A DNA stretch of 64,000 nt from Dysgonomonadaceae bacterium zrk40 (GCA_016916535.1 CP070277.1:62001-126000); one strand, 5' to 3'. Positions 54,290 to 63,828 are shown, counted from the stretch's first letter. Translations and numbers: made by a program. The notes: generated by a model from the letters alone, not told the origin.

Positions 54290-55160
54290 GCGGTGTGGAC
54301 GGATTGCCGCAGTTTGAAGAAATGAGATTTCCCTGCTGAGCTTTGTCTGATTCATGGGATGTCGACTGATTGGAGGTCGGCATGAGCACGAAGATGACAG
54401 AAGACGACTGGGATGTCGCGCTTGAGGTTTTCCGGGCGTCACTGCCCCGCAGGGGCGACAAAGGCCGGGATGACCGACTTTTTCTGGAGGCCCTGCATTA
54501 TTTCGCGGTTCACAATATCACTTGGCGCGCCCTGCCGGAGCGCTTCGGCAAATGGAATAGCGTCTGGAAACGGTTCGACCGACTGAGCAAGGGCGGCACC
54601 TTCGATCTCTTCTTCGAACATCTGGCCTCTCTGTCCTCCACGGCCAGTCTGGTTCAGATGTTTGATTCCACAATCCTCCGCGCTCATGTTTTCGGCTGCT
54701 GGCGCAAAGGGGGGCAGAAAGGTCAGGCGCTCGGCCGGTCACGCGGCGGTTTCACGACCAAGATCCATCTGAAGACGGATTTCGACGGCCTGCCAATCGC
54801 ATTCGATCTGACCGGCGGAGAAAAAGGCGATGCTCCGCATTTCCGGATCCTGTTGGACCTCGGTCCCGACGTAACACCCCGCGCGGTTGTCGCGGATAAG
54901 GGGTATGCCAGCAAGGCTAACCGAAACGCAGCCCGTTCTCGCGGTGCCATTCCGGTGATCCCGCATAAAGCCAACGAGAAAGGCAAACCTGCCCGCTTTG
55001 CCAAGGCCATCTACCGAGGTCGCGCCCGCATCGAGCAGGCTGTGGGAAAGCTCAAGCGCTTCAAACGGGTGGCTCTGCGCTGTGAGAAAACCAAACGCAA
55101 CTTCTCAGCCATCGTGTCAATCGCTACAGCGTTCAACCTCATAAAATCCGTCCACACTGC
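54290..55160 (+). mobile_element. IS5-family (IS427-like) insertion sequence
   Basis: An 871-bp element with terminal repeats GCGGTGTGGACGGATT and, inverted at the right end, GCAGTGTGGACGGATT (one mismatch). It is flanked on both sides by CTAG (54286-54289 and 55161-55164), a target duplication typical of this group. It is intact and the only element here with clear duplicated flanks, so likely a recent insertion. Confidence 0.88.
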
Positions 55161-55164
55161 CTAG
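54382..55164 (+). CDS. IS5-family transposase
   Basis: A 260-residue protein from ATG 54382 (MSTKMTEDDWDVALE). DUF4096-like N-terminal HTH with ITWRALPERFGKWNSVWKRF, then the DDE core: Asp in VQMFDSTILRAH, Asp in RAVVADKGYAS and Glu in RARIEQAVGKLK. One uninterrupted frame. The TAG stop lies in the duplicated CTAG flank. Confidence 0.92.
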   Translation: MSTKMTEDDWDVALEVFRASLPRRGDKGRDDRLFLEALHYFAVHNITWRALPERFGKWNSVWKRFDRLSKGGTFDLFFEHLASLSSTASLVQMFDSTILRAHVFGCWRKGGQKGQALGRSRGGFTTKIHLKTDFDGLPIAFDLTGGEKGDAPHFRILLDLGPDVTPRAVVADKGYASKANRNAARSRGAIPVIPHKANEKGKPARFAKAIYRGRARIEQAVGKLKRFKRVALRCEKTKRNFSAIVSIATAFNLIKSVHTA

Positions 55165-55260
55165 GAATTCGTTAGCGGCTTCATTCTGCTGATGCCATCA
55201 AAGCACAGTAAAACTCACGACGTTTTTTGGCAGAAGGTTCTTATTCCACCACAGCCACGA

Positions 55261-56991
55261 TCATGATGCCCCTTGAGCCTCTTCCGTTTCGATGGACGGG
55301 ATCTCGGTCCGCTCTTCCTCAGGCGCGCCACATAGCAAATCGACGGCGCGGTCGGCCGCGTCCTGGAACGGCTCCAGCACCATGTCCGCGCCGGAGGCGA
55401 AGAGTTCCTCGGTGTCCTTGGGGTGATGAGACGCGACGGCCACGCGCCCGCGGAAACCAGAAGTGCGCGTGAGCTGGATCAGCGTCGTGCGCGTGTCCTC
55501 GTGGCTGAGGCCGGTCGGGTGAATCGGCACGGTTGAGACGATCCATTCCGCCCGCGACAGAGGAAGCTCGGCCACGAACTCCGGGTCAGTGGCATCGCCG
55601 AACTCGGTCTCGAGCCCAAGTTCCCGCCAGCGCCGGACCGCGAGCGGGTTGAAATCCACCCCAAGCACCCGAATACCCCGCTTCTTCAGGCGCATCCCAA
55701 TGGCAGTGCCGAAACGCCCCAGTCCGAAGACGATCACCTTGAAGCCGTCCTCGCGGTGCGCCCCGGCTTCCGACGGCTCGCGCGGTGTGCCCTGGCGCTC
55801 GAAGAAGCCGAGCAGCGGCTCAAAGACGGCGTAGAGCTGGTGCGAATAGGTGATCATGTAGGTCGAGGCCGCAATGGTCACGAGACCGACCATGGTGACG
55901 AGCCCGAGCGCGTCTTCCTGCACATGGCCGAGCGACACGCCCATAGCGACGAAGATCAGGGAAAACTCGCTGATCTGCGCCACGGTCAGACCTGCGAGGA
56001 AGCCCGTACGCTTGCGGTAGCCCATCGCCCCCATGATCGTGAGCACGATGAGCGGGTTGCCGATAAGCACGAAGAGCGAAAAGACAATGGCCCCGCTGAC
56101 ATGCGCACCAAGAAGCGAAAGATCGAGCGCAGAGCCGAGCGCGATGAAGAAGAACAGCAGCAGGAAGTCCCGCAGCGGCGCGAGGCGCGCTGCGATGGTC
56201 TCCCGGTAGGGCGTCGAGGCAAGCGCGACGCCGGCCAGCAGGCCGCCCACCTCCTTGCCGAGACCCACGATGTCGCCCACCGCTGCGAACATCGCGGCCA
56301 TGGCGATGGCGAAGATCACCAGAAGTTCGGGTGCCCGGGCCAGCCGCTCGGTCAGCGGATTGGCGACGTAGCGCACGAAGAGCACCACCAGCGCCACCAT
56401 CGCGACGCCTGAGGCCAGCACTAGTGAGACAGACCCGCCGCCATGCCCGCCGTCACCTGCCGCACCGATGCCGATGGTCGAGAGCACGATCATTGCCAGC
56501 ACGACAACGAGGTCCTGCACGATGAGAAAACCAAGCGCGATCTGGCCGTGCAGGCTGTCGATCTCGCGCTTGTCCGACAAGAGCTTCACGATGATGATGG
56601 TCGAGGAGAAGGTGAGTGCCACGGCGATATAAAGGCTGGTGATATGACCAAGTCCAAGCGCGAGCCCGATCAGGTAGCCGAAGATCGACGTGAACGCGAC
56701 CTGGCCGAGGCCGGTCAGAAGCGAGACCGCCCCCAGGGAGCGAATAAGCTTCACGTCGAGCTTGATGCCGACGAGGAACAGCAGCACCGCGATCCCGAGT
56801 TCCGAAAGAAGGCTGATCTGCTCGTCGGACCGCACCAGGTCCAGCGCCGAGGGCCCCGCGATCAGGCCAACGGCGATGAAGCTGACGATAAGCGGCTGGC
56901 GCAAAATAATCCCCAAGAACCCGATCACCGCCGCCAGCACGAGCAGTGCAGCAATCTCCGCAAACGGCGACTGAACAATAACTTCCATCAA
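55261..56991 (-). CDS. Kef-type monovalent cation/proton antiporter (CPA2) with RCK domain
   Basis: A 576-residue protein. Residues 1-390 form about 12 membrane segments of the CPA2 exchanger (LRQPLIVSFIAVGLIAGPSA, ALTFSSTIIIVKLLSDK, GKEVGGLLAGVALASTPYRE). A C-terminal TrkA-N/RCK domain starts at KVIVFGLGRFGTAIG with the NAD-binding GLGRFG. Such proteins exchange K+ or Na+ for H+ in envelope stress. The upstream HTH gene overlaps by four bases (ATGA). Confidence 0.92.
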   Translation of the reverse strand: MMEVIVQSPFAEIAALLVLAAVIGFLGIILRQPLIVSFIAVGLIAGPSALDLVRSDEQISLLSELGIAVLLFLVGIKLDVKLIRSLGAVSLLTGLGQVAFTSIFGYLIGLALGLGHITSLYIAVALTFSSTIIIVKLLSDKREIDSLHGQIALGFLIVQDLVVVLAMIVLSTIGIGAAGDGGHGGGSVSLVLASGVAMVALVVLFVRYVANPLTERLARAPELLVIFAIAMAAMFAAVGDIVGLGKEVGGLLAGVALASTPYRETIAARLAPLRDFLLLFFFIALGSALDLSLLGAHVSGAIVFSLFVLIGNPLIVLTIMGAMGYRKRTGFLAGLTVAQISEFSLIFVAMGVSLGHVQEDALGLVTMVGLVTIAASTYMITYSHQLYAVFEPLLGFFERQGTPREPSEAGAHREDGFKVIVFGLGRFGTAIGMRLKKRGIRVLGVDFNPLAVRRWRELGLETEFGDATDPEFVAELPLSRAEWIVSTVPIHPTGLSHEDTRTTLIQLTRTSGFRGRVAVASHHPKDTEELFASGADMVLEPFQDAADRAVDLLCGAPEEERTEIPSIETEEAQGAS

Positions 56992-57242
56992 TTCTTCTGT
57001 TCCTTCGTGTTCTTTGCTTCGGTCAAGTCCGGGGCAGTATTCGCGTCCCCATTTGGCCTGGCAGCGGGCCGCGTCGCGTGACCTTCGATAAAGGCATCAA
57101 GGTCATCCCCGCCGATTCGCCATCCCTTACCGATATCGATCGCCCGAAGCTCGCCGTCCTTGATCCAGCGTCTGACCGTGGCCTCGTTGACCTTCAGAAG
57201 ATCTGCAATCTCCTTGACGGTCTGATATTGCTCGCGTGGCAT
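56988..57242 (-). CDS. Excisionase-type helix-turn-helix protein
   Basis: An 84-residue protein with a MerR/AlpA-like winged HTH (TVKEIADLLKVNEATVRRWI, KDGELRAIDIGKGWRIGGDD) and a disordered tail. Similar DNA-binding proteins act as excisionases or small regulators. Translation coupled to the antiporter gene suggests it regulates that operon rather than an integrase, and no integrase is near. Confidence 0.85.
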   Translation of the reverse strand: MPREQYQTVKEIADLLKVNEATVRRWIKDGELRAIDIGKGWRIGGDDLDAFIEGHATRPAARPNGDANTAPDLTEAKNTKEQKN

Positions 57243-57372
57243 GTTGAACGCCTTTTCACCGGGTTTGGCTTAATATAGCGTAGTATAGAACAGATGATTT
57301 GATTCAGACAGAGCTTGATGCGTCGCAGCGTGTCGCTCGCAAATGAGAGGCCACGGCCCGGGACCGGAAACG

Positions 57373-58236
57373 ATGAAGACAATCATGGTGGCGACGGACT
57401 TTTCGGAACGGTCGGATCGGGCGCTGCGGCGTGCCACCCTCCTGGCCCGTCAATTCGAATCCGCCATCCTGCTCGTTCATGTGGTCGACGACGATCAGCC
57501 GCGCCGGATCGTGGACGCTGAGCGCGACGAGGCCACGACGCTTCTTCGCCAGATGGCCGCCACACTGAGCGACGTGGACGGTGTGACCACCGAGACGCGG
57601 GTCATACTCGCGTCCCCATTTGTCGGCATCGCCCAAGCCGTGAAGGACGTGACGCCCGACCTTCTCGTCATCGGCCCGCATCGACGCCAGGTGCTCAGGG
57701 ACGTGTTCGTCGGCACAACGGCGGAGAGGACGATCCGGTCGGTGGATTGCCCGGTCCTGATCGTGAATGCCACGCCCGTCGGACATTATCGCCATGTGCT
57801 GCAGACAACCGACCTGTCCGACAGCTCCCGCGACGCGTTGCTGCGATTCCAAGAGCTGGGGCTTGCCGACCAATCCCGGACGTCGTTGCTCCATATCTTT
57901 GATGCTCCTGCGCTCCGTCTTGTCTTCAGTCATTCGATTCCGAAGGACGATCAGAAGCACTACCTCGAGGAAGAACAGCGCGATGCTTCCCTCAATCTTG
58001 TTCGCTTCCTCTCCTCGGCAGGTCTGGGCCATCCGAGACAGATCGTGCGCTACGAGGCGACGCCAGCGCCGCACGAAATCCTGAAAGCGGCCGGAGAAGA
58101 GCAGGCGGACCTGATCGTGATGTCGACGCATGGCCGAAGCGGACTGGCCAAGATGCTCATCGGCAGCGTAACGGAGCAGGTGCTCAGGACGGCACAGATC
58201 GACGTCCTAGCCATTCCCCCGCAACGCGGGGAATGA
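57373..58236 (+). CDS. Tandem universal stress protein (UspA family)
   Basis: A 287-residue protein with two Usp domains, start ATG 57373 (MKTIMVATDFSERSDRALRR); upstream extension lacks family residues. The second domain ends in the ATP-binding-type motif MSTHGRSGLAKMLIGSVTEQ; the first has DLLVIGPHRRQVLRDVFVGT. Double-Usp proteins aid survival under stress. Divergent from the HTH-Kef operon, sharing a control region at 57243-57372. Confidence 0.9.
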   Translation: MKTIMVATDFSERSDRALRRATLLARQFESAILLVHVVDDDQPRRIVDAERDEATTLLRQMAATLSDVDGVTTETRVILASPFVGIAQAVKDVTPDLLVIGPHRRQVLRDVFVGTTAERTIRSVDCPVLIVNATPVGHYRHVLQTTDLSDSSRDALLRFQELGLADQSRTSLLHIFDAPALRLVFSHSIPKDDQKHYLEEEQRDASLNLVRFLSSAGLGHPRQIVRYEATPAPHEILKAAGEEQADLIVMSTHGRSGLAKMLIGSVTEQVLRTAQIDVLAIPPQRGE

Positions 58237-58277
58237 GGCACGCGTCAACTCTTGCGACGCCGAGTGCGGGTCGTGGG

Positions 58278-58556
58278 TCAGTCTTCGAGTGCCAACCAGA
58301 TTTGCCGTGCGACCGTCCGCGGTCCGCGGAGCGCCTCCTGCAAGGTCATGAGGCGTTGTTCGAGGGGCGGCGAAACGCCGCCTTTATCGGGGCTGTGAGC
58401 CTCGAAGAGAACCCTACGTTCCCCGTCCACCTCCACAAGGGACCACTTCTCATGCCGCGATGCGCCGCCTTCACCGCGCGACCGTTCGTGCAGCGTCCTG
58501 ATGCGGGTCAACGAGCGGTGAGGCGCGTGGAACTGTCTTCCGCCGCCGCCTGTCAT
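58278..58556 (-). CDS. Small hypothetical protein next to a membrane protein
   Basis: A 92-residue frame overlapping the upstream gene by four bases (ATGA), suggesting a coupled pair. The middle (KWSLVEVDGERRVLFEAHSP) looks like real protein; the basic N-terminus resembles GC-rich noise. No family recognised. Confidence 0.45.
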   Translation of the reverse strand: MTGGGGRQFHAPHRSLTRIRTLHERSRGEGGASRHEKWSLVEVDGERRVLFEAHSPDKGGVSPPLEQRLMTLQEALRGPRTVARQIWLALED

Positions 58557-58885
58557 GTGCCGAGTAGCGGATTGCCAAAGATCGCCGCGAGCAGGTTACC
58601 GACCTGGATCCCCAGCAGATGCAGGAAGATCGCCTCCACGAACGCCATCGACCAAACCCGTCTGGCGAACATGCCATCATAGTAGGACCAGACGAGGGCA
58701 ACAATGTAGGATACGCCGTTGAGCTTGAGGTTGGCTTCAGGATCCTTGCCGAGAAGCAGATAGAGTGCGGTTCCAAGCAGAACGCTACGCCAAAGCAGCG
58801 CGCCGGTGGCACGCAGCGTGTCCGCGCTGATCCCCATTCTCTGCAGTCGCTCTACGAGCCCGCCCAAAAACCTCGTGTTGTTCAT
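58553..58885 (-). CDS. Small membrane protein, uncharacterised
   Basis: A 110-residue protein with two or three hydrophobic segments (LLWRSVLLGTALYLLLGKDP, YIVALVWSYYDGMFARRVWS, FVEAIFLHLLGIQVGNLLAA). No known family. It is on the strand opposite to the universal stress gene and abuts IS6 copy 3. Confidence 0.6.
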   Translation of the reverse strand: MNNTRFLGGLVERLQRMGISADTLRATGALLWRSVLLGTALYLLLGKDPEANLKLNGVSYIVALVWSYYDGMFARRVWSMAFVEAIFLHLLGIQVGNLLAAIFGNPLLGT

Positions 58886-58937
58886 GTCACATTCCTATCA
58901 CAGTAGAACGTCGGATGCCACGCCGAAGGCTCAGGAG

Positions 58938-59746
58938 GGCATCGTCAACTTAACGAAGCTTGGACCTGAATGTGGGATGCTCGGCCATGACTGACCGAGA
59001 TCCTCTTTACCGCCGCCATCGTTTTCCACCCGAAATCATCGCCCATGCGGTGTGGCTCTATTTCCGCTTTCCCCTGAGCCTGCGGATGGTAGAGGATTTG
59101 TTGGCGGCGCGTGGCATCATTGTCTCGCATCAGACCGACAGACTGTGGGCGGAGAAGTTTGGCCGGACCTTCGCCAACGAGATCCGTCGCCGGTCATCCG
59201 GGCGGCTTGGTGATAAGTGGCACCTAGATGAGGCCGTTATCTCGATCCGGGGCAAGAAGCATTGGCTATGGCGCGCCGTGGATCAGGACGGTTTCGTCCT
59301 GGAGGTCCTGGTGCAAAGCCGCCGCGACACCAAGGCGGCCAAGCGCCTGATGCGCAAGCTTTTGAAAGGCCAGGGACGATCGCCGCGCGTGATGATCACC
59401 GACAAGCTTCGCTCCTATGCAGCCGCAAAGCAGAAAATCATGCACGGCGTCGAGCACCGCTCGCATAAGGGCCTGAACAATCGGGCGGAGAATTCCCACC
59501 AGCCAGTCCGACGGCGAGAGCGGATCATGAAGCGCTTCAAGTCAAAGCGACATCTCCAACGCTTCGTTTCCATTCACGATCCGATCGCCAACCTCTTCCA
59601 CATCCCTCGCCACGACATTTCCACCAGCCACCATCGCGAACTGCGCGCCTCAGCCATGAGCATATGGGCGGAAATCGCTCGGATTTAGTCGACAAGTCGA
59701 GCAACCGGGCAAACCAGAGCCTATCGGGTGTTAAGTTTACGGTGCC
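58938..59746 (+). mobile_element. IS6-family insertion sequence, copy 3 (inverted)
   Basis: An 809-bp copy of the element at 16404 and 47420, opposite orientation: left end GGCATCGTCAACTTAAC, right end inverted GGCACCGTAAACTTAAC. Flanks ctcaggag and agacggag do not match. Copies 2 and 3 bracket 48.2-58.9 kb in inverted arrangement, so homologous recombination could invert that segment. Confidence 0.9.
58987..59688 (+). CDS. IS6-family transposase, copy 3
   Basis: A 233-residue protein with the same translation as copies 1 and 2, start MTDRDPLYRR. All three catalytic acids retained. Intact. Confidence 0.92.
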   Translation: MTDRDPLYRRHRFPPEIIAHAVWLYFRFPLSLRMVEDLLAARGIIVSHQTDRLWAEKFGRTFANEIRRRSSGRLGDKWHLDEAVISIRGKKHWLWRAVDQDGFVLEVLVQSRRDTKAAKRLMRKLLKGQGRSPRVMITDKLRSYAAAKQKIMHGVEHRSHKGLNNRAENSHQPVRRRERIMKRFKSKRHLQRFVSIHDPIANLFHIPRHDISTSHHRELRASAMSIWAEIARI

Positions 59747-60524
59747 AGACGGAGACATCCCCCAGGAGCATTGACCTAGCAGCCGCAAGTAAGGGCGCAG
59801 CCCCATCCATCATGCGGTTCTCGGCTGAGTGCCTTTAAGCGGGAGGCGTCTCGAAATGGCCTTGTTTCACGAAGCCTGTCGGGGATTCACATTGGCATGC
59901 CCTTTTGTGTGGTCCGGTTTCAATCTTAGCCTTTGACGGGTCAGGACCCTGCCTCCGCGACGTTGCGGCCACCGTGTGGGGGGCATGTAGCGGGCAACCT
60001 CGCCACCGCCCCACGGAGAACCCGGCCAGCGCCCGCATTCAGCCTTGGGCGGCCAGCCCCCGGCGCTGGTCTACTGGCAGAGAAATGATATCAACCAACC
60101 CGATCAGCAGGTGCAACGAGTAGCTTAATTTACGCCAGATCCTGTCCAAGAGATGGGGAGTAGCTCAGCCCCTCATCGTCGCAGGCGTCCTCTTTGTACT
60201 GGTCAGCGCATTCTGGAAGGAATGGCGCAAAGGCCGCAGCAAGGGCAGCAGTTTGATTTAGAAAAAGGCCGGCGACATCCGGGTCGCCGGCCAGTCCAAC
60301 AGGGAAGAGGTCGGTCATGAACAACAACCGCCCCGTTCAGACATGGCCAGAGGCCGCGTCGTGTCAACCAGAAGATAAGATATGCCGCTCACGCCGTTGA
60401 CAGTGGCCTCTTATCTCCCTTAGGCAGACTGTCTGCTTGCGATGGCGTCGCGAAGCACTTTCATCATTCAGTCCTGCACGCCCGGATCTTGAGCCGTAGC
60501 AAAGCTACGGCGAAGGAGTTCGAG
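59747..60524. other. Gene-poor region before the EamA gene
   Basis: About 780 bases. A frame without an ATG (60124-60261) reads one hydrophobic segment and a basic tail (AQPLIVAGVLFVLVSAFWKE then WRKGRSKGSSLI), perhaps a gene remnant. A TAAGGGCGCA at 59790-59799 recalls nic regions of some rhizobial plasmids, weakly. Otherwise nothing convincing. Confidence 0.35.
60424..60436. promoter_or_regulatory. Dyad upstream of the EamA gene
   Basis: GCAGAC-T-GTCTGC is a perfect 13-bp palindrome about 90 bases before the EamA start. It could be an operator for a TetR- or GntR-type regulator that is not encoded nearby. Confidence 0.3.
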
Positions 60525-61266
60525 ATGTCTGTTATCGTTCAGGCGCCGCTGCGCCAGTCCTACCCCCCTCTGCTCGGCATGATCACCATGTCACTTGCAA
60601 TGCTTCTTCTACCGGCAGGGGATGCCATCACAAAATCCCTGACGAGCGCTCTGCCACCGTCACAGATTGCGGCGGTCCGAGCCCTTGTGCAGGCTGGCTT
60701 TCTAGCTGGGGCTTTTATGCTGATGCGTCATCGCCTCTCAGGGCGTCCTTTCTCGATATGGTCGTTTCTCTCAGGCCAATGTGTTTCGGTTATCAGCCTG
60801 AGCCTGATTACAGCCTTCAAAACCATGCCCATTGCGACGGCTATCGCAATTTTTTTCGTTGAGCCGTTGCTCTTAACACTTCTCGCAGGATTTCTGCTCG
60901 GAGAAAAACCCGGACCGCATCGCTATGCTGCGATCGGAATCGGGATGTTAGGTGTTCTTCTGATCCTGCGACCAAATTTTGCAACCTTTGGTCTAACAGT
61001 TTTTCTGCCAGTCGCTGCCGCAGTCGCTTATGCGCTGAACATGATCATCACACGTAGGGCGACGCGAACTGCCTCCGCACTGACGTTCCAACTCGGGTCC
61101 GCTGCTTATGCTTGCATCACGCTGGTGTTGCTCATGCTGATGACCTCGGATCTACATAAGATGCTCAGCCGCCTAAACCCGCAGATTGCGTTGAGTCTCG
61201 CCGGGGCTGGCGTTCTGGCAGCGGCTATCGATTTGCACTCCAAACTGAGACTCGGTCAGTTTATAC
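60525..61266 (+). pseudogene. EamA/DMT-superfamily exporter, 3'-truncated
   Basis: From ATG 60525 (MSVIVQAPLRQSYPPL) eight or so hydrophobic segments of a drug/metabolite transporter are read, including FFVEPLLLTLLAGFLLGEKP at the end of the first EamA domain. The second domain breaks off after about 247 residues at the transposon end near 61267; the frame then runs through the repeats to a stop at 61322. Full-length members have about 300 residues and ten segments, so it is probably inactive. Confidence 0.75.
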
Positions 61267-61267
61267 C

Positions 61268-61328
61268 AAAACGTTACACTTCAATTGAGACTCAAGCCCG
61301 AAAAGTCTCAATTGAAGTGTAACGTTTT
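61268..61328. repeat. Perfect 25-bp inverted repeat at the tniB-side transposon end
   Basis: Arms at 61268-61292 and 61304-61328 are perfectly complementary and separated by 11 bases (caagcccgaaa). The left arm contains GTTACACTTCAATTGAGACT. The same motif, degenerate, occurs at the other end of the element (63895-63914 and 63917-63935). They are likely transposase-binding sites; the pair could also form a hairpin in RNA and act as a terminator. Confidence 0.8.
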
Positions 61329-61333
61329 GTCGG

Positions 61334-62221
61334 CTAGGCGAATGCCGCTTCTTTTTCCAAGGAAGGCTTCCAGGATTCAATGTTTTCATCGGTGATCCGC
61401 TCTGTGCCATCCTGAATGGCTTCAATTGCGAGTTCGTTGAGTATCCCAAACACACGTGCCGTTATGCCGTCGCCGAGACGGGAGAGGTGTCGCAGACTTT
61501 GGCTCGATAAGGCGGACGGAAGTTGGAGCGGTAGACTGCGCAGAATTGCGGTGACCAGTTCCTGAAACTCCTCATTTGCATTCCATCTAGGCAGCACAAA
61601 CTGATCCAGGCGCCGTGCCAGTTGAGTGTCGCCGGCAATCGCGTCGCGGGCTTCGGACACACCAAGGCAGACGAGCGAGGCTTTGGTCTCGTTACTGAGA
61701 TATCGCAACAGTTGGAGGATCACACGCTGTTCTCTCGGGGTTCCCGCAAGCAGGTTGTGAACCTCATCGAATACCAGAACGCGAACGTTATTGCTTTTCA
61801 GGAGGAGAACGGTCCTTATCTCAAGTTCCATGAGCGTCAGGCGTTCGTTGATGCTCGCTCCCATGGCCATCAGCAATTGCCCATATATTCGGCGTTCCGT
61901 AGGTCGTGACGTCAGTGTGATTGCCAGCACTGGCATACTCTCAACACCGGTGCTGTGATTAATAACTGGTGGGTGATCACGTTTGAACTTTTCCACCAGC
62001 ATAGTTTTGCCCATGCCGCTATGGCCATAAATTGCAAGCCCCGGCGGACGCGTTGATGGTGGATGGTCGCAAAGTCCATCAAGATGCCGCAACACACGAC
62101 GGGCGCGATCAAAACCGACCCAACGATCAGATCGAATGGCACGAATCCGTGTTTCGTTTGGTGCGTTGGCAAGTGCTGCGGCGCCGGGCGCTAAATGCGT
62201 GAATTCAATCATCAATCCCAA
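61334..62221 (-). CDS. tniB: TniB-like transposition ATPase
   Basis: A 295-residue AAA protein. Walker A is YGHSGMGKTML at residues 65-75, Walker B VLVFDEVHNLL near residue 150; RWVGFDRARRVLRHLDGL precedes the ATPase, as in TniB. It starts at ATG 62221 and overlaps the end of tniA. TniB helps the transposase choose and hold targets, like TnsC/MuB. Confidence 0.9.
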   Translation of the reverse strand: MGLMIEFTHLAPGAAALANAPNETRIRAIRSDRWVGFDRARRVLRHLDGLCDHPPSTRPPGLAIYGHSGMGKTMLVEKFKRDHPPVINHSTGVESMPVLAITLTSRPTERRIYGQLLMAMGASINERLTLMELEIRTVLLLKSNNVRVLVFDEVHNLLAGTPREQRVILQLLRYLSNETKASLVCLGVSEARDAIAGDTQLARRLDQFVLPRWNANEEFQELVTAILRSLPLQLPSALSSQSLRHLSRLGDGITARVFGILNELAIEAIQDGTERITDENIESWKPSLEKEAAFA

Positions 62222-63828
62222 AATTCCGTGTCGTCGCCTGAAGCAGTTGGTTTGGTCATATCTATGGTCGTGACATGGCCGCTTTCCTTTTGGTCCTGTT
62301 TAACAGGTCTTCGCGCGGTACTCCGGCGCGCTTTAGCGCTTGAGGATGCGGCAATGTCCTCAATCTGTCGCTGTTTTGCGATCGCTGCAAAAATAACGTC
62401 TTCCTGTAACTCACGCCGTCCCTGGTCTCGCAGCCTTTTCTTGGCGTGTTTCCATTCCCACCATGAGACCGGCGGATAGGCGAGATTTCGATACCGCGCC
62501 TCTACAAACCGGCCGTCCGACTGGCGAACGAATATCCGGGAAAGGTCTCGTGGATCATATTTGATCTCAAGCTCTGCACCCCGGCCGACATCCCGTGATA
62601 GGGCGTCCGACCAGTAGCGAATCTTCTCCAGGTGAATGCCGTCCTTCAGCAGGCGCCTCCGGTCGCCTGGCAGGAAGCTGGTCCAGAACGCCATTCGGTC
62701 CGGCGGCAAGTCGAAATCGACTTCACCTTGCCGTTCGCGCCATAGGGCCAGGGGAGGGCGCAACAGTGAGGCGTGAATACGTTGATGGTATTTCCCAACG
62801 ATTTCCAGTGCGATCCACTTTTCCAGTTCGCGTAATGTAAAGGTCGCACGGTCCTCGGAATCGTAATCACCCCTGATTTTCACATTGCTGAACGTTGTCC
62901 CTGGCAGCAGATGAACAGCTCCCATCATCGTTCCGATCAGCCGCTCGATGTGTCCACCGAAGCGCGGTGTCGCTGGCGGTCTAAACTGCAGTTTGATGCC
63001 ATATTCCTTGCAAGCGTCGGCGAGCGCGCGCGATCTGAATTCGGCGCCATTGTCGCAATGGAGAACCGTGGGTAGTCCGGCGACGGGCCAGGGAATATCA
63101 ATGCCCCTCTCGTCCAGCCATGCCGTTTTGTCGTAAACCGCGTGCAGGAGGCAAAGGCCAACAGACGTTCTGGACGGGGCTTCCAATGACAAATGGAAAC
63201 CGGCGACCATTCTGGTGCAAACATCAATAGCAATTGTCAGCACTGGCCGTCCGATGGGCTGACGATACTGTTCATCGACAACGATGACATCGACGATTGT
63301 GTGGTCGATCTGCCAAAGAGCGTTCGGCTTGGCAACAGATAACTGGCCAGGACTTGGCGTTGATGCAGCTTCGATCTCTCGTTCCCCGCGCTTGCGGGCC
63401 GCGGAAATCGGGATCAGTTCCGAAACTCTCCGTTGCACTGTTCTACGGGCCGGAGCAGACAGGCCCTCTGCAAGGCAGACTTCCCGGATTCGTCGTAATA
63501 GTGCAGCAAAGCTCGGCCTTTCCTTCTTGAGCCATAAGTCATCCACTTGTTCGGCAATAACCCGCTCCGTTCTCGGGTCCAGACGGGTCACGCCTTCCTG
63601 CGTCCCGCGTTTTTTGGGTTTGAGGCTTGAGGTGCGCTGCGTTTTTCTAAACCGCGCAACGAGCCGAAATAACGTCGAGCGCGGAATACCATATTCTTCA
63701 CGTGCCTCTGCGACCACCTCAGCATTTACCGTTCCACCGCTACGGCGCAAAAGATCTCGCAGGAATTCTTGTGGACCGTCGTCCCCAGTGTCCTGGCCGA
63801 TTTTGGGGTCTTCGAGGGGTGAAATCAT
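62212..63828 (-). CDS. tniA: TniA-like DDE transposase
   Basis: A 538-residue transposase. N-terminal HTH (about residues 20-65), then a retroviral-integrase-like core with Asp175 (LWQIDHTIVD), Asp259 (LHCDNGAEF) and Glu294 (GGHIERLIGT), a D-D-35-E arrangement. The Mu-type C-terminal domain follows (PLALWRERQGEVDFDLPPDR). Intact, so the element may still move. Confidence 0.92.
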   Translation of the reverse strand: MISPLEDPKIGQDTGDDGPQEFLRDLLRRSGGTVNAEVVAEAREEYGIPRSTLFRLVARFRKTQRTSSLKPKKRGTQEGVTRLDPRTERVIAEQVDDLWLKKERPSFAALLRRIREVCLAEGLSAPARRTVQRRVSELIPISAARKRGEREIEAASTPSPGQLSVAKPNALWQIDHTIVDVIVVDEQYRQPIGRPVLTIAIDVCTRMVAGFHLSLEAPSRTSVGLCLLHAVYDKTAWLDERGIDIPWPVAGLPTVLHCDNGAEFRSRALADACKEYGIKLQFRPPATPRFGGHIERLIGTMMGAVHLLPGTTFSNVKIRGDYDSEDRATFTLRELEKWIALEIVGKYHQRIHASLLRPPLALWRERQGEVDFDLPPDRMAFWTSFLPGDRRRLLKDGIHLEKIRYWSDALSRDVGRGAELEIKYDPRDLSRIFVRQSDGRFVEARYRNLAYPPVSWWEWKHAKKRLRDQGRRELQEDVIFAAIAKQRQIEDIAASSSAKARRSTARRPVKQDQKESGHVTTIDMTKPTASGDDTEFWD

